A stretch of DNA of 64,000 bases from assembly GCA_002118135.1 (NCBI GenBank), contig BDIU01000217.1:62001-126000 (forward strand), written 5' to 3'. The DNA comes from Trebouxia sp. TZW2008. Taxonomy: Eukaryota > Chlorophyta > Trebouxiophyceae > Trebouxiales > Trebouxiaceae. A model generated the notes under the pieces. It saw nothing but the letters and a program-made list of their open reading frames with translations. It did no database searches and was not told the origin of the DNA. Made by a program: the position numbers and the translations under genes. Below, piece after piece: positions 35,901-46,510 of this stretch (its first letter is position 1; every line of letters begins with the position of its first letter).

Positions 35901-38900
35901 GTGCCACAGCTGTGGCGTCCTGAGGCTGCATTGGCGGCTCCTGGTCATGGCCACTGGCCACAGCTGTGGCTAGCTGCAGGCTGCTGGCCCCCAGCTGTGG
36001 TTCTGCTGCCACTGCCAGCTCTGTTGCTGATCTGGCCGGCGGCTGAGACAGGGCATTACCATTACAGCGCAACATTGCCGTAATTTGCGAAAGGACAGGA
36101 GGTAAGCTATGGGTCCTAGTCACTTCCCAAGCGGCCTGTTTAGTCAACAGGGCAGCCTGAGCTGCCTGCCCCGCCCTGAGGGGCTGATTTGGGGATGCCC
36201 TTGGCCTCTCCAGCAGGCCCTGCAGCTTGCTGGCCAGAGAAGAAGAAGTGATGAAGGGGCAGGGCTGAGACTGAGACTGATCCTGAGGCTCTGCGACTGG
36301 ATTTGGGTCATGGCCAACCCTGCTGGCAACCCTGGCCAGGGCTTTTCCAGCTGGCGACCAGGCCTTGCTATGCACAGCTGGGGCAGGAGAGGTCTGCTTC
36401 TTCTTTGCAGGTTTTGCCGAAATGGCAGGTGCGTGATTGGGCACGTGGTCAGCTCCACTAGGGGCAGCTTCCTGAGGCCTGTCCCAAACAGCCCTGGTGG
36501 TGGGCCATGCCCGGAATGAGATCCTGGAGGAGCCCTGGTACAGCCTCCTGGTAGGGGCTGCGCGGGAACGCCCTGCCCTCTCAGGCGTCACATGCCGATC
36601 GTAGTGCTGCCATGCAGGCTGAGTCACTGCCTTGGATTGATGACCCTGAGGCTGAGGGCTGAGACTCCGAGCTCTGAGTCCCTGCATGAATGATGGCTTA
36701 TCTTGCTGCTGCAGCTTCCGCACTTCTTCTTGCGCTGCCTGCCAGGTCAAGAAAGGGCGCCGACTAGGGTTCTCCCTTGTGCCAGGTGTCGTGCTCTGAG
36801 CAATTGAGAAGTCTGTCAGCTGTCCATTTGCCGCTTGCCTAGGGACTAAAGGGGAGGAACGGATGGGACCAAAGCCAGGGTTGGCTAAGGATTGACCATT
36901 GCCTATTTTGGACAGCGGAGAAGAGGGACGCCGCTGCAAAGGAGCCATGCCAGGGTCAGGCCCATAAGGAGCTGCATGAGAAGCTAGGGCGGCAGCCTGG
37001 CCTGATCTGGCAAGGTAGCTATTGGGGGACAGCGATCTAGGGCTTGTGGTGGCAGAGCCCACATGATCTAGGGTTTGAGCCGGCAAAGAAGAGCAGCCCA
37101 GCTGAGCCAGGTTGCCTGATGAGGCAAAGGCTGCATTGGCTGAAGTGAAAGGTGTGGTCTGCATTGCTGCTGACCCAGGTCTGCTTTTTGAAGGGCCCAT
37201 CTGCCTTTCAGTGACTCTGCCATTTTGCCTTTCGGCAGAGACCTGAAGGGCATTGGTACAGGCGTGCTGCAGGGTGACATGCCTGTTGATGGGCACCTCA
37301 GCCCTCAGATGCCCCCAGTCAACATCTCTCAAAAGGGCCAAGTTCTGCCTATTGAGCCTAGGACCCTTCCCATCGACCCGCCCATCGACCCTTTTGGCCC
37401 CGGTTGAAAAGTTCCAATCGGCTCGATGCCCAAAGGCAATCTCGGCTCTGTTGCGCTGAGGCGCGGATCTCGGCCTGTCGCCCTGCTGCTGTGACTGTTG
37501 CATTGACTGTTGCTGCTGACTCAGCGTGGTGGCCTGTCTGGGCTGCTGCTGCTGTGACTGCATTCGTCGCTGCTGCAGCTGCTGCTGCTGCCTGAGTGCC
37601 AGCTGGACAGCTGAGAGGGGCGCAGCCTTGATCTTCACAACAGGAGTCTGTGCAATGTCTGCAGTGTCACACACAGCCCTTGTCAGCTGTGCGTAGGCGC
37701 TCTTTGCAGTCTTGCAAGCAAATTGTGTTGGGGCTGTGCATCCAGCCATAGCAGAGGTACAGTATCTCTTTGTAACATCGAGAGCATGCAAGGCCAATGC
37801 TTTAACAGCAACGTTGCAACACAAGGCATTCACGGGCGGTGAGGTCTGGGGGCTGGCATGAGCTAGCATACAACAAACAATCTGCTGCGACAGTGGTTGA
37901 ATGGCTAGCCATAAAGGCTGCTGTTGCGCAGCATGATTGAAACCAGTCAGCATAAACGGCATTCAGCAATCATGTACCTGGGGATTCTAGAAGCAGCTGT
38001 TCCTGAAAGATATGAGCTGGTGGCCGCCCCAGCTTGCTCTCTCTCACTGAGTACAGGTGGGCACTCACATTGCTGCTGGCAGGCTGACAGTCCAGAGTCA
38101 GCAGCCCTGCACAACAGATTGAAGATTTTCAGCTGACAAACTTGGTGTTGCCAGGTGAGGTCTGGCTGCCTGGCAAACCAGTGTCAGTAACACTGCAAGT
38201 TCTTGGATACTGTTAATCTAGTTTTGACCAATGTGTGCACGAATGAGCACTACGGGCATTGCTGCTGGCAGCCTGACAATCTAGTGTCAACAGCCCTGCA
38301 CGACAGGTACAGCAATTGACCTTCTGCTTTGATTCAGCCAAACTCCACTGCGGGCACCCACATTGCTGCTAGCCGCCTAACGACTCGGAGTCTGCTATGG
38401 CTGTATGGCAAAGTTGATGCTGCAGGCTTGCAAGTGCAGACTGACCCTTAAACCCTCTGTAACCCTTAGACTAATTTTTTGATTGTATCTTGGAATGTTC
38501 AATTGACATTGGGACACTTCAATCCTCTGCAGCCCTTGGGCAGATTGTTTTGATTGTGTCCTGTGATGTGCAAATGGCATTGGGAAAATTCACTTTGCTG
38601 CTGGCTGCCTGAGCATCCAGCATCAGCAACATCAGACGCAGCCCTCACCTTGGTTGAAACCCTAGCAGAAAGACAGATGGGCTCGTTGTCAGGCATAGTG
38701 GCTTGGGTTCTGGGTCAATGAAACATCATACGTAATGCTCAATTAGCAATACGTAATGCGCAATACATGGTAAGTTGAGCGTATATTTTACTGAGATGCA
38801 GTGCAAACTTTCAAATATATGCAATATGCCAATGCCGATGTGTAATGTGCAATATGCAGGTATGCTGAAGTATTGATCACTGGAAGTGAGACTATGGTGA

Positions 38901-41036
38901 TTCATGGTTGTGATGCATTGGTGGATGCAGAGTTCACTGAAAAATTCGCTGAAAAAAGGAACCTGCTGGCAGCCAGACATAGCAATGCAAGCCAAGTTGC
39001 AACACAAGCTTTTCAGGGTCGCAAGCATTCAACTTCAGTGCATGTGAGGACCAGGACAGCAATGAATGTTGCAGCATCAATGCTTGCAGCTGAATGAGAT
39101 GCAAGAGCTATACAAGGATTTCCCCATCAGAACATTTGATGTAAGGACTTGTTTGAAGAAAGGACAAGGCAGTTTGGAATCAATCACTGCACTTTGACTG
39201 CAGTAGTATCTCTGAGTGAGGACCATTTGGTGTTCAGGACAATTTTCCTGGCAATTGATACGATCAGTAGACAGAGAAAACCTGTAATGAACAATGCAGT
39301 GCCAATGCTTGCAGTAAAGGGATGCAAGGTTCCAGATAACTTTACAAAGTTTTGTCAGTGAGTGACCGTAGCAGTCCAGGACTTGATGTAAATGCTCTTA
39401 ATCGTGCATTGCTGGGCTGATCACCAAAGCATACTTCAGTGGCTGCTCTCTGTGTGCATTTTGCAGTCAGCTTGGCAATGCAATGGCAAAGAGTCCATAT
39501 CAACAGCCAAACGCCAAGACCTGAGCTGCTATGAAGACTTCCTGACATCCGCCATTAGTGAATCGGTGATTGATTGATTGATTGATCGATCGATCTTTTG
39601 ATCAATCAACACCTGTGCCCGCAAAAAGGCAGGTGACAGGTATGCCTCACCTTGTGTTTGTAGGCCATACAGCAGGCTCATTTTGTAAATCAATAATGAT
39701 GCGCTAGAATGTGATGCTGAAATCCAACACTACTACCTAGAGTGTCTTATAGGCCAGTGACAAGATTCTGTAATGTTTCTGTACCTGGCATGAGATCCAC
39801 AATAAAGGCGCGCTGCTCCCTAGGGTTCATGCCTGCCGTGACAGGGTTCCCAGCCAACCATAGGTGCTGCAAGTGCGGCAGGGCTGCTAGCAGTCTGACA
39901 TCCAACTCATGCTTGATGCTGTTGCCCTCTAGCTGCAAAGACTGCAGACTAAGCAGACCTGCATGACGGCAACTGACTGACATGTACAATCATGGTCTTC
40001 TCATTTTCTGCTGAGGGGCAAAAGTGTTGAGGTGGCGCTGCTGCGAACAAGCTGTGCTTGATGCAATAGCTTTAGTTCCGTGCCTGCTTGATCAGTTGCT
40101 ATGATAAGTCCAGCGCTAACATGCAAGAGGCAAGCAATAGAATGTGTCACTTGCACTCTGGGGTATGCATTGCTTGTGAGTGACTGGAGGCAAGCAGACC
40201 ATCCAAGCTACTAAGCTGGTAATTCCGTTGCTACATTGCAAGAGGCAAGGAATCCAGTCTGTCACTTGCGCTCTGGCGTATGCATTGCTCGTGAGTGACT
40301 GAAGGCAAGCATGCCTTCCATGCCATGCAGGCAGTCAATGGCTACATTGTCAGTGGTAAGCAGCTAACATTGTCCCTTGCACTTGGGCACATGCATTGTT
40401 CATGAGTGAAAGGAGGCAAGCGTACCTTCCAAGCCATCTAGGTGGGTTAGATGGTTGTTGGCTAGACTGAGGACTTGCAGCTTATCCAGCTTCATCAGTT
40501 GCTCAGCTGACTGCATGCATAAGCAAATTTGGCTCAGCAAACAAACACGATGATGAGAAGCAGAACTTCAGTCTGAAGCTCTGAGCGAGCTATTGTCGCT
40601 ATCACTTACTTGCAAACTGTTGAGGCTAGCGTCTAGCCAGATCAGATTGCGCAAGTCTTGCACACCATTCAGGGCTTCTAAACAGTTGCCAGAAATGTCC
40701 AAATGCCTAAGGGTGGTGGTCATTTGCTGCAGAGGCAGCAAGACGTGTCAGCGCACCCCGTGATGTTGACAGTGTCAAACAGAAATTACTTAGCGCACTT
40801 ACCGCAGCCCCAATTTGCGTGAGTCGGCATCTAGCCAAAGACAGCGATGTGAGCTGTGAGTAGGCTTCCAGTCCGTCCAGTGATTCAAGCGGGTTGCCAC
40901 ATGCGTCCAGGGCCAATACGCGCCGTGAGTAGATGCGTCTGCGTTGTCTGTCGGTGAAACGCTGCAGAAGCTCTTCGCAAGACAGGCCTTGCAGGCCAAC
41001 CCATCTGACAGTGATGATGTGGTAAGTAGCGGGCAT
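29938..41036 (-). CDS. SDS22-type leucine-rich-repeat protein with long disordered tail
   Basis: Probable scaffold or regulatory-subunit-like protein. Exons: 41036-40803, 40726-40610, 40510-40426, 39958-39785, 38106-38069, 38002-37978, 37658-35571, 34231-33405, 33009-32011, 31385-30214, 30019-29938; phases close, 1946 aa. LRRs of the LDxSxN-xLxxLxG type fill residues ~35-215 (for example LRHLDISGNCLEALNGVQDL and LQVLSLANNHLTHLDGLEG), with a cap-like end MNPREQRAFIVDLMPGLLTLD. The rest is low complexity: poly-Gln near 240-290, Ser/Pro/Ala-rich stretches, acidic Ser repeats (AASSSPADIQVPTA-like), a short coiled coil (GELRQHQETLNDDLAF), and a charged helix MREMEKAMRQMEKEEAR. The C-terminus is basic (ILKKTRTHIPLLK). 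The 25-nt exon 6 is inferred from phase and splice sites. Function unknown; SDS22/LRRC-like proteins often serve PP1 or ciliary complexes. Confidence 0.82.
34511..34676. repeat. dispersed repeat family, copy 1
   Basis: It starts GGGCTAGGCAGGCTCAGCAG and ends near TTTACCCTTGGCTT. It is in an intron of the LRR gene. It is related along its length to copies at 50468-50635 and 50691-50788 in the CBP60-like gene. No ORF, terminal inverted repeat or clear Pol III box was seen. Confidence 0.75.
38060..38640 (-). repeat. four copies of LRR-gene exon 5
   Basis: The functional copy, 38069-38106, reads GLLTLDCQPASSN and is followed by GTGAGTGCC. Copies at about 38255-38295 (no GT donor), 38350-38400 (stop codon) and 38585-38640 (scrambled) share GCTGCTGGC..CTGA on the plus strand. 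Only the promoter-distal copy keeps frame, acceptor and donor together. Confidence 0.8.
39566..39608. repeat. GATT/GATC microsatellite
   Basis: A run of GATT units passing into GATC units, in an intron of the LRR gene. A related CAATCAAT run lies at about 18895-18935. Confidence 0.85.
40180..40335 (-). repeat. degenerate copies of LRR-gene exon 3 end
   Basis: The donor region of exon 3 (GAGGCAAGCGTACCTTCCAAGCC on the plus strand at 40413-40435) recurs as GAAGGCAAGCATGCCTTCCA at about 40301-40320 and GGAGGCAAGCAGACCATCCAAG at about 40187-40208. Both are in the next intron and without a usable donor. Confidence 0.65.
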
Positions 41037-42121
41037 GTCTGGTTGGTTTGGCTACAAAGTGCTTGGCATGCGCTATTGGTAAACTTGCTGCACAGGCAAT
41101 GGGAGCTCGCGACTACGTAGATAGATTTTGCGTTGCGTTCGCATCCTTGGCGTGGGGCTCATGGTGCAACAGTACCGTCAGCGGCCCCCGGCGTTGTGGC
41201 TCAGCCTGTCGCGCACCATATTGCAAAATGCATGAGTAACAGCGAAATTCGTTTCTCCTCGCACCCAGTTTCGCTCCAAAATGGGTAGCAACAAAGCTTG
41301 AGAAATGCATGCAGTGCCTGTCCAAGCAAATTGCTGCTAATCTTGAGTTGCCGTCCAGAATATTTGCAGCAGACAACGATTGGACGCATGTTTCCAAGAG
41401 CTGCCAGCAAGCTTACACAAGATGGTCATCTTAGTAGCACATGCATGACATTGCTGAATGGATCACCACAACCAAAATGGGCAACAAAGCACCTGGATAG
41501 CTGACGTGCATCATTACATTGTACATACAATAACGAACAAGAGATGCGCTGACATCCGTTCACTGGTACTTCAGTGTGAGCTGAGGCCTCGTTCAACGAG
41601 GTCAAAACAAAATATGTACTGAACTTAAGGAGCTCTGAGAGCAGGGTTTGACGCGAAACATGAGCACAGACAAATAGACAGCTGCCTAGACCTGCTGCGA
41701 CACACAAGTAAGCTAGTAGAAAGTCAAGATAGGCACTGTAGGCTGAAAATAGCAACACAATCCAGAAAGTGTAAGATGCAAATCTAGCATGCTGGCTGCC
41801 CTTGAAATCTTCTCTGACAGCAACAGCCAATTTGCTGCAACCACCCATTGAAGTGCAATGTGCACTTTTGTGACATCAGTTGAAATGAACTTTTCTGATT
41901 CATTTTGAGCTGCCCCAACAATTGCATTGCATCTCTGCAACAACTTCACCACATCACAATGCCATGGTCCCATCGTGACAAGCATCATCTACTGCCTGAT
42001 TCTCTGCATCCCTAAAAACACACTGCTGTTGGTCTCTGCCATAGTGTAGGCAACCAGGGTGTCATTACTTTTGTGATTGGTACATGGTTTGTCTCATGTT
42101 TTTGTCTCATGGGTAAACCTC
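41037..42121. other. spacer between LRR gene start and Mpv17 gene end
   Basis: Contains the LRR gene promoter and the Mpv17 3' UTR. A minus-strand open frame 41848-41426 has a hydrophobic stretch (FWIVLLFSAYSAYLDFLLAYL) but lacks a family match or splice context, so it is not called as a gene. Confidence 0.35.
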
Positions 42122-45100
42122 CTATGCTATTGCCTGCATGTGAAACCTGCTGGCTCTGTAAGCAGCTGAGCTTTTGGTTGGGGAGGGTAGGCTGGGGGTA
42201 GAAGGGGGGGTCAAGCCTGCCAGGACCTGGTTGATTGCCAAGTCTAGGCTGTTCCTGCCTGTAGAGGATCTGTCCAAATTGTCAAGGCACTTTGAAGCCG
42301 CCCGCTCAAAGTTTTGACTAGCACTCATTGCTCTCGACGCTGCACGGTCCAAGGCCTGCATTGCAGCAGTGAGTGAACTATCAGGCAATGCAGGAATGTA
42401 AGTGTAGTGTGAGGGTCCCTGCAAGTCAGTGATACTGCATGCAGGCTGACCACTCTTATCTGATGACAACAGCCATTTCAATGAACAGTAAGAGCCATTT
42501 CGCTGAGATAGACAATACATGTAAAGTTCAGGTTAGCACTCATGGCCCTTGGTGGAACCACTGCATTACAGCAGCGGACTATCAGACAATGCAGGAACTT
42601 TACATGTTGCCTAGAGATACAGACACAGTCCAGGAAGTACACTAGGCAAAATGAGCATGTTGGCTGTTCATGACACCTTGTCTGCCAGAACTTGCCATTT
42701 TGCTGCAACAGGCAACATTTGTGCAATGCATTGGCTTTTATCACCAAGGGCAGCTGCCAGATGCCGAAAAGCACTTTTGATGGGCTTGACATAATATGCC
42801 AGAAACTGTTTCAAGCGGCCTGGATTTACAATTCAAGAGAAACGCTAGGGTTTGAGTTTTCAACCCTAACCCAATCCTGGGCCATAAAGGAGGTGGCTTG
42901 AGCCATGTCCAGCTTGCTGCACCTCATTGTCATACGACCCTATTTCAATTCGAATGTATAATCCTGATGACAAACCCTAAGTACAAGTCAAATCCATACC
43001 TGGGCCATGGAGGAGGTGGCTTTGGCCATGTCCAGCTTGCTGCGTTCCATGAGGTTATGCGCCTGCCGCTGCATGCCGGGTCCATGCCTTTCAAGCATAT
43101 GTGAAGCCGCTCTGCCCATTGGGCCAGCTGCTGCCGTGAAAGCCGCACCCGCTGCACCTGCTGCCCCTGTCTCTAGCAACTGTGATGGATGCCTGTGTGA
43201 GAAAAGAGGAATGAATCACATGCTTGAGCCAGACAACAAGTGTGACTGTGTGCTGCCCATGTTTCCAGCAGCTGAGACGGATGCCTGCATGCATTGATCT
43301 CCAGTCAGAGGTACTGGGCAGAGTAGTCAGATGTGAGGCCTGGGTCATGGACCATAGAACTATGAATGATTGCTTTGATGTTTGGTGACGCTCACCCAGC
43401 CATGTGTGGTGTGGTGTCACCACATACAATGATAGGAACGGCGGAAGCATGGGTCATGCCAAACAACAAACATGCACGCACAGTTGCAGTAGAGATGCAG
43501 AGCTGTGCATGTATATGGTCCATTTGACGTTTAGTGATGCTCACCTAGCCATCCTCTCAAAGGGCGTCACCACGTCTAGTGACTTGCTGAAGGCCTTATC
43601 CAAGAAAGCACTGGGCAGGCGGTCGATCACATCGCTGGCAGACTCCATTGCATGTGATGCATGATCCAAGAACGGGCTCACAAAATTTTCGACCGAGGCG
43701 CTGATGGCGTGTGACACCTGAGAGTGTATGTGGTCCTGCAACACAACACAACACATCAATTGTAGCACCCACACAGCAAGGCGGTCTATGAATCTGCAGC
43801 ATCATGTTCTGTGTTCTGAATGAGACACTATCTCCAGATATGTGCTCACAAAGATTTCCAAGTGGTGCGCTGATGGCATATGACGCCCGAGAGTGTGTAC
43901 GATCCTGCAGCTAAGCCAAGCAGCAATTGAGACTGAATGTGACAAGGTATACTATTGTGTGGTTCTCAATTGTTTGACTGTACAAGCAAGCTCTGCTAAT
44001 TGACATGATCTGAAGCATCAGCATCAGCAGCATCAGCATCGACAGCAGCAGCACCAGCAGCAGCAGTTCAGAGCAAGCAGTACACACCATTGCAGACGTC
44101 AGGTCTAGTAGCAACAGCAACAACATGAAAAGCAGCACAGCAAATTGCTGCAGTAGTGCACGGACCTGGAAACTTACAGGCACGAACTGCTCTACAAGGT
44201 TGGAGGCGGTGTCTTCTAGGTGGTGGACAGCAGCTGTGTCTGCCAAGTCAGCAATGCTAGGAGCATGACCCAAAGTAGACAGCCAGGCACTCCAAACCAC
44301 CTGCACAGGCAATTCAAGATGTCAAAGGCTGACCTGCAAATGGCTCCATTTCTACTTGGTCATGATATAAATTAGCTTCAACACAAGTGACACACAGCTA
44401 AGCCTGCTGGACAACGGTTGTTGATGAGAGCACTGTGCACATGATAGAATGATGAGGATTCTCAATGATCCAGCTCTGCAATATTGCTAAACATACAGCC
44501 TCTACTTGCGATGCCCAACAGCACAAACTTTCCTGTTCATTATTGCTTGCAAGGCATGCAAGTGGCATCCTTGCTTTGAGCAACCAACAGCACCACAGAA
44601 TGCAGGTCACCTGGCTGCACTTGAGCCAAGCAACACTTCGAGCGCTTGAGCCAACACTGGACAGATTGTACACAGGCGCAACTGCATGCAAGTCAAGTAA
44701 GCATGACTGCATGCTTTACAGACAAGGAAATAATGCATGCTTGTTAATCACATAATATGGCAATGCAGTGCAGGCAGGGCTGACTTGCAACCAACCTGCA
44801 CAAGCTTGTTGGCGACAGGCTGATGCTGCTTAGGCACCCACATGGCATCCACAAACTTTAATAATCTACCAAGCAGAAATTGTGTCAGAAAGACTGAAAC
44901 CGCGGGCAATACTGACCTGCACAAGCTTGTTAGCCACAGGCTGATGCTGCTTAGGCACCCACTTGGCGTTCACAAACTTAGCCAATGGCCATAAGATGTG
45001 ATTGGCTACCGCCATGGACAGCATTTTATCCTGCACAACACACACGCAGACGTCAGACACCAAGCCATTGAGTTCTTGCTCAAATTGGGAAGCACAACAT

Positions 45101-46510
45101 TTGCATGAGTGCTGAATTGAGATGCTCACCCACCCTTGCCCACTTATTGCTGAAACTGTAATGAACACGCTCACAAAGTTAACTGCATCTGCGCAGTGCA
45201 TGAATGTAGACCCAACTTGCTACAAGTTGCTATGATGAGCGGGGACTGAATGCACACTCAGAGCCTGCAAACTGCCAGCATGCAACTTGCTGAATATGCA
45301 GGTTGCAAACTGAAGGATGCATGTAAAGTTGAGTGTATCAATCTGACACATGAACACTATCCTCAAGTTTGTGTGCTGACCTGACACATGCTGACCTGAC
45401 ACGTCGACACAATCTCTTCCGGCTGTCCTTGAGCCAGCTTGAGTGCAGCCAACACCAGGCAAATTGCAACATGCAACACCCCAAACACACACAGCATGAA
45501 ACAACAACACAAACTCAATCAGGGCCAGCTCAGAGCAATGGGTGTTTCCATTTGTTGTGTGCTAACCTGACATGTGGACACTATCTCCTCTGGCTGTCCT
45601 TGAGCCAGCTTGAGCGCAGCCAACACCAGGCAAGTGGTGACTGGCATCCATATGGCATTGTTTGCTGCAGCCCTAGCAAATTTTGCCCTTGCCCCTGTGC
45701 CTACTGCCTTGTCTACTGTCTTGTTGAACATCGCCTTGATGGGCCCATCTGCAGAAAAGCAGAGAGCACGGTGCCAACAGTCGCATCAACATATGTATGC
45801 ACACTGACTGCTGCATGAACTGACTGCTGTCTTCACTCGTGTATGGCGCCTGAAGCGATGCATCTGCATGCTGTGCGTTGTGTTGCAAGTTGCATCTAGT
45901 AATCTACGCTGTTAGGCCCCCTTGTGAGGCCTCATACAGACCGTGATATTCCTTTATCAAGTTGCATCTACCTTCACAGCGAAGCTTTGCATACCTAGCA
46001 AGGTACCATATAGCCCAAGCTCCAAGCTACGCACTGCATCAAAGGCTTCGCCAGTCAAGCGCTGCGCCAAGATGTCACCAACGATGAAGCCCATGCCGCT
46101 GTTGACAGCTTTCTGAACTGGATCTGCTTCACGGTGTATGGTCTCCTTTTGTGCTGTCTGGAAAGGAGTGGAGAGCTGACCTGCAGACATCACTGCAGTG
46201 TCAGCTTGATGTGAGCTGCTTGCTGTGCCCTTGGGGCTTGCCAAATGTCTGGCAGGAAGTGGCATCATCTTGTGAACGCTCTAGTCATACCAGCTGCTGC
46301 CTGACCCTGAGCTGAGGCCTGTGCTACCGTACGTTTCCTGCCGAAGCTTGCTTCTGATGAACGGTGTTTGAGACGCTGCGAAACAGCTCGTGATAGACCA
46401 CATTTTCGCCCATATGTAGCGCTTGATGTAGCAGTTCTGCCATTGCGCTGACTCAGAGCGCCTGCCTTAGGCAAGCTCCCTACGGTAGGTCGACTAAGCA
46501 CTTGCTGCAT
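42122..46510 (-). CDS. Mpv17/PMP22 family membrane protein, predicted plastid-targeted, with C-terminal extension
   Basis: Member of the Mpv17/PMP22 family of small four-helix organelle membrane proteins. Exons: 46510-46291, 46180-45995, 45748-45567, 45030-44917, 44300-44178, 43735-43545, 43192-43000, 42418-42122; phases close, 501 aa. Residues 1-70 are Ser/Arg-rich with no acidic cluster, like a chloroplast transit peptide. Family landmarks follow: GMGFIVGDILAQRLTG, then GLYGTLLDGPIKAMFNKTVD, NNAIWMPVTTCLVLAALKL, and ILWPLAKFVNAKWVPKQHQP (the WP...NF.fvP motif), then VVWSAWLSTLG. About 220 extra residues follow, Ala/Ser-rich amphipathic helices unlike ordinary family members. The transit exon is joined by a 110-nt intron chosen because it restores frame. 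Partial exon copies surround exons 3, 4, 6, 7 and 8. Confidence 0.87.
42535..42600 (-). repeat. copy of the 5' end of Mpv17-gene exon 8
   Basis: The plus-strand block TGCATT..AGCAG, ACTATCAG.CAATGCAGGAA resembles 42358-42405. It is in intron 7 and has no open frame in phase. Confidence 0.6.
42855..43290 (-). repeat. copies of both ends of Mpv17-gene exon 7
   Basis: Exon 7 is 43000-43192. Its 3' end recurs at about 42865-42925 (CCTGGGCCAT and AGGAGGTGGCTT with CCATGTCCAGCTTGCTGC). Its 5' end recurs at about 43248-43290 (GCTGCCC.TGT.TC.AGCA and GATGCCTG). Confidence 0.75.
43378..43915 (-). repeat. copies of both ends of Mpv17-gene exon 6
   Basis: Exon 6 is 43545-43735. The 3' end recurs at about 43378-43425 (GTTTGGTGACGCTCACCCAGCCA). 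The 5' end with acceptor recurs at about 43850-43915 (GCGCTGATGGCATATGACGCC and GATCCTGCAG). Confidence 0.75.
44790..44865 (-). repeat. copy of Mpv17-gene exon 4, 3' part
   Basis: About 60 bases nearly identical to 44915-44975, sharing CTGCACAAGCTTGTT and AGGCTGATGCTGCTTAGGCA. A GT donor follows but no acceptor was found. It is the best-preserved ghost exon of this gene. Confidence 0.85.
45375..45468 (-). repeat. copy of Mpv17-gene exon 3, 3' part
   Basis: Repeats 45560-45640, including GGCTGTCCTTGAGCCAGCTTGAG and GCAGCCAACACCAGGCAA. It lies in intron 3. Confidence 0.85.

Noticed and set aside
35898..36519. Plus-strand open frames opposite the large LRR exon
   Set aside because: Antisense shadows of a 2.1-kb Ala/Gln/Pro-rich exon whose own phase is consistent with neighbours.
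41426..41848. Minus-strand 140-codon frame with hydrophobic stretch
   Set aside because: No family resemblance or supported splice sites; lies in the 3' region of the Mpv17 gene.
46265..46510. Transit-peptide-like frame as a separate small protein
   Set aside because: A 110-nt intron joins it in phase to the Mpv17 body, which better explains it.
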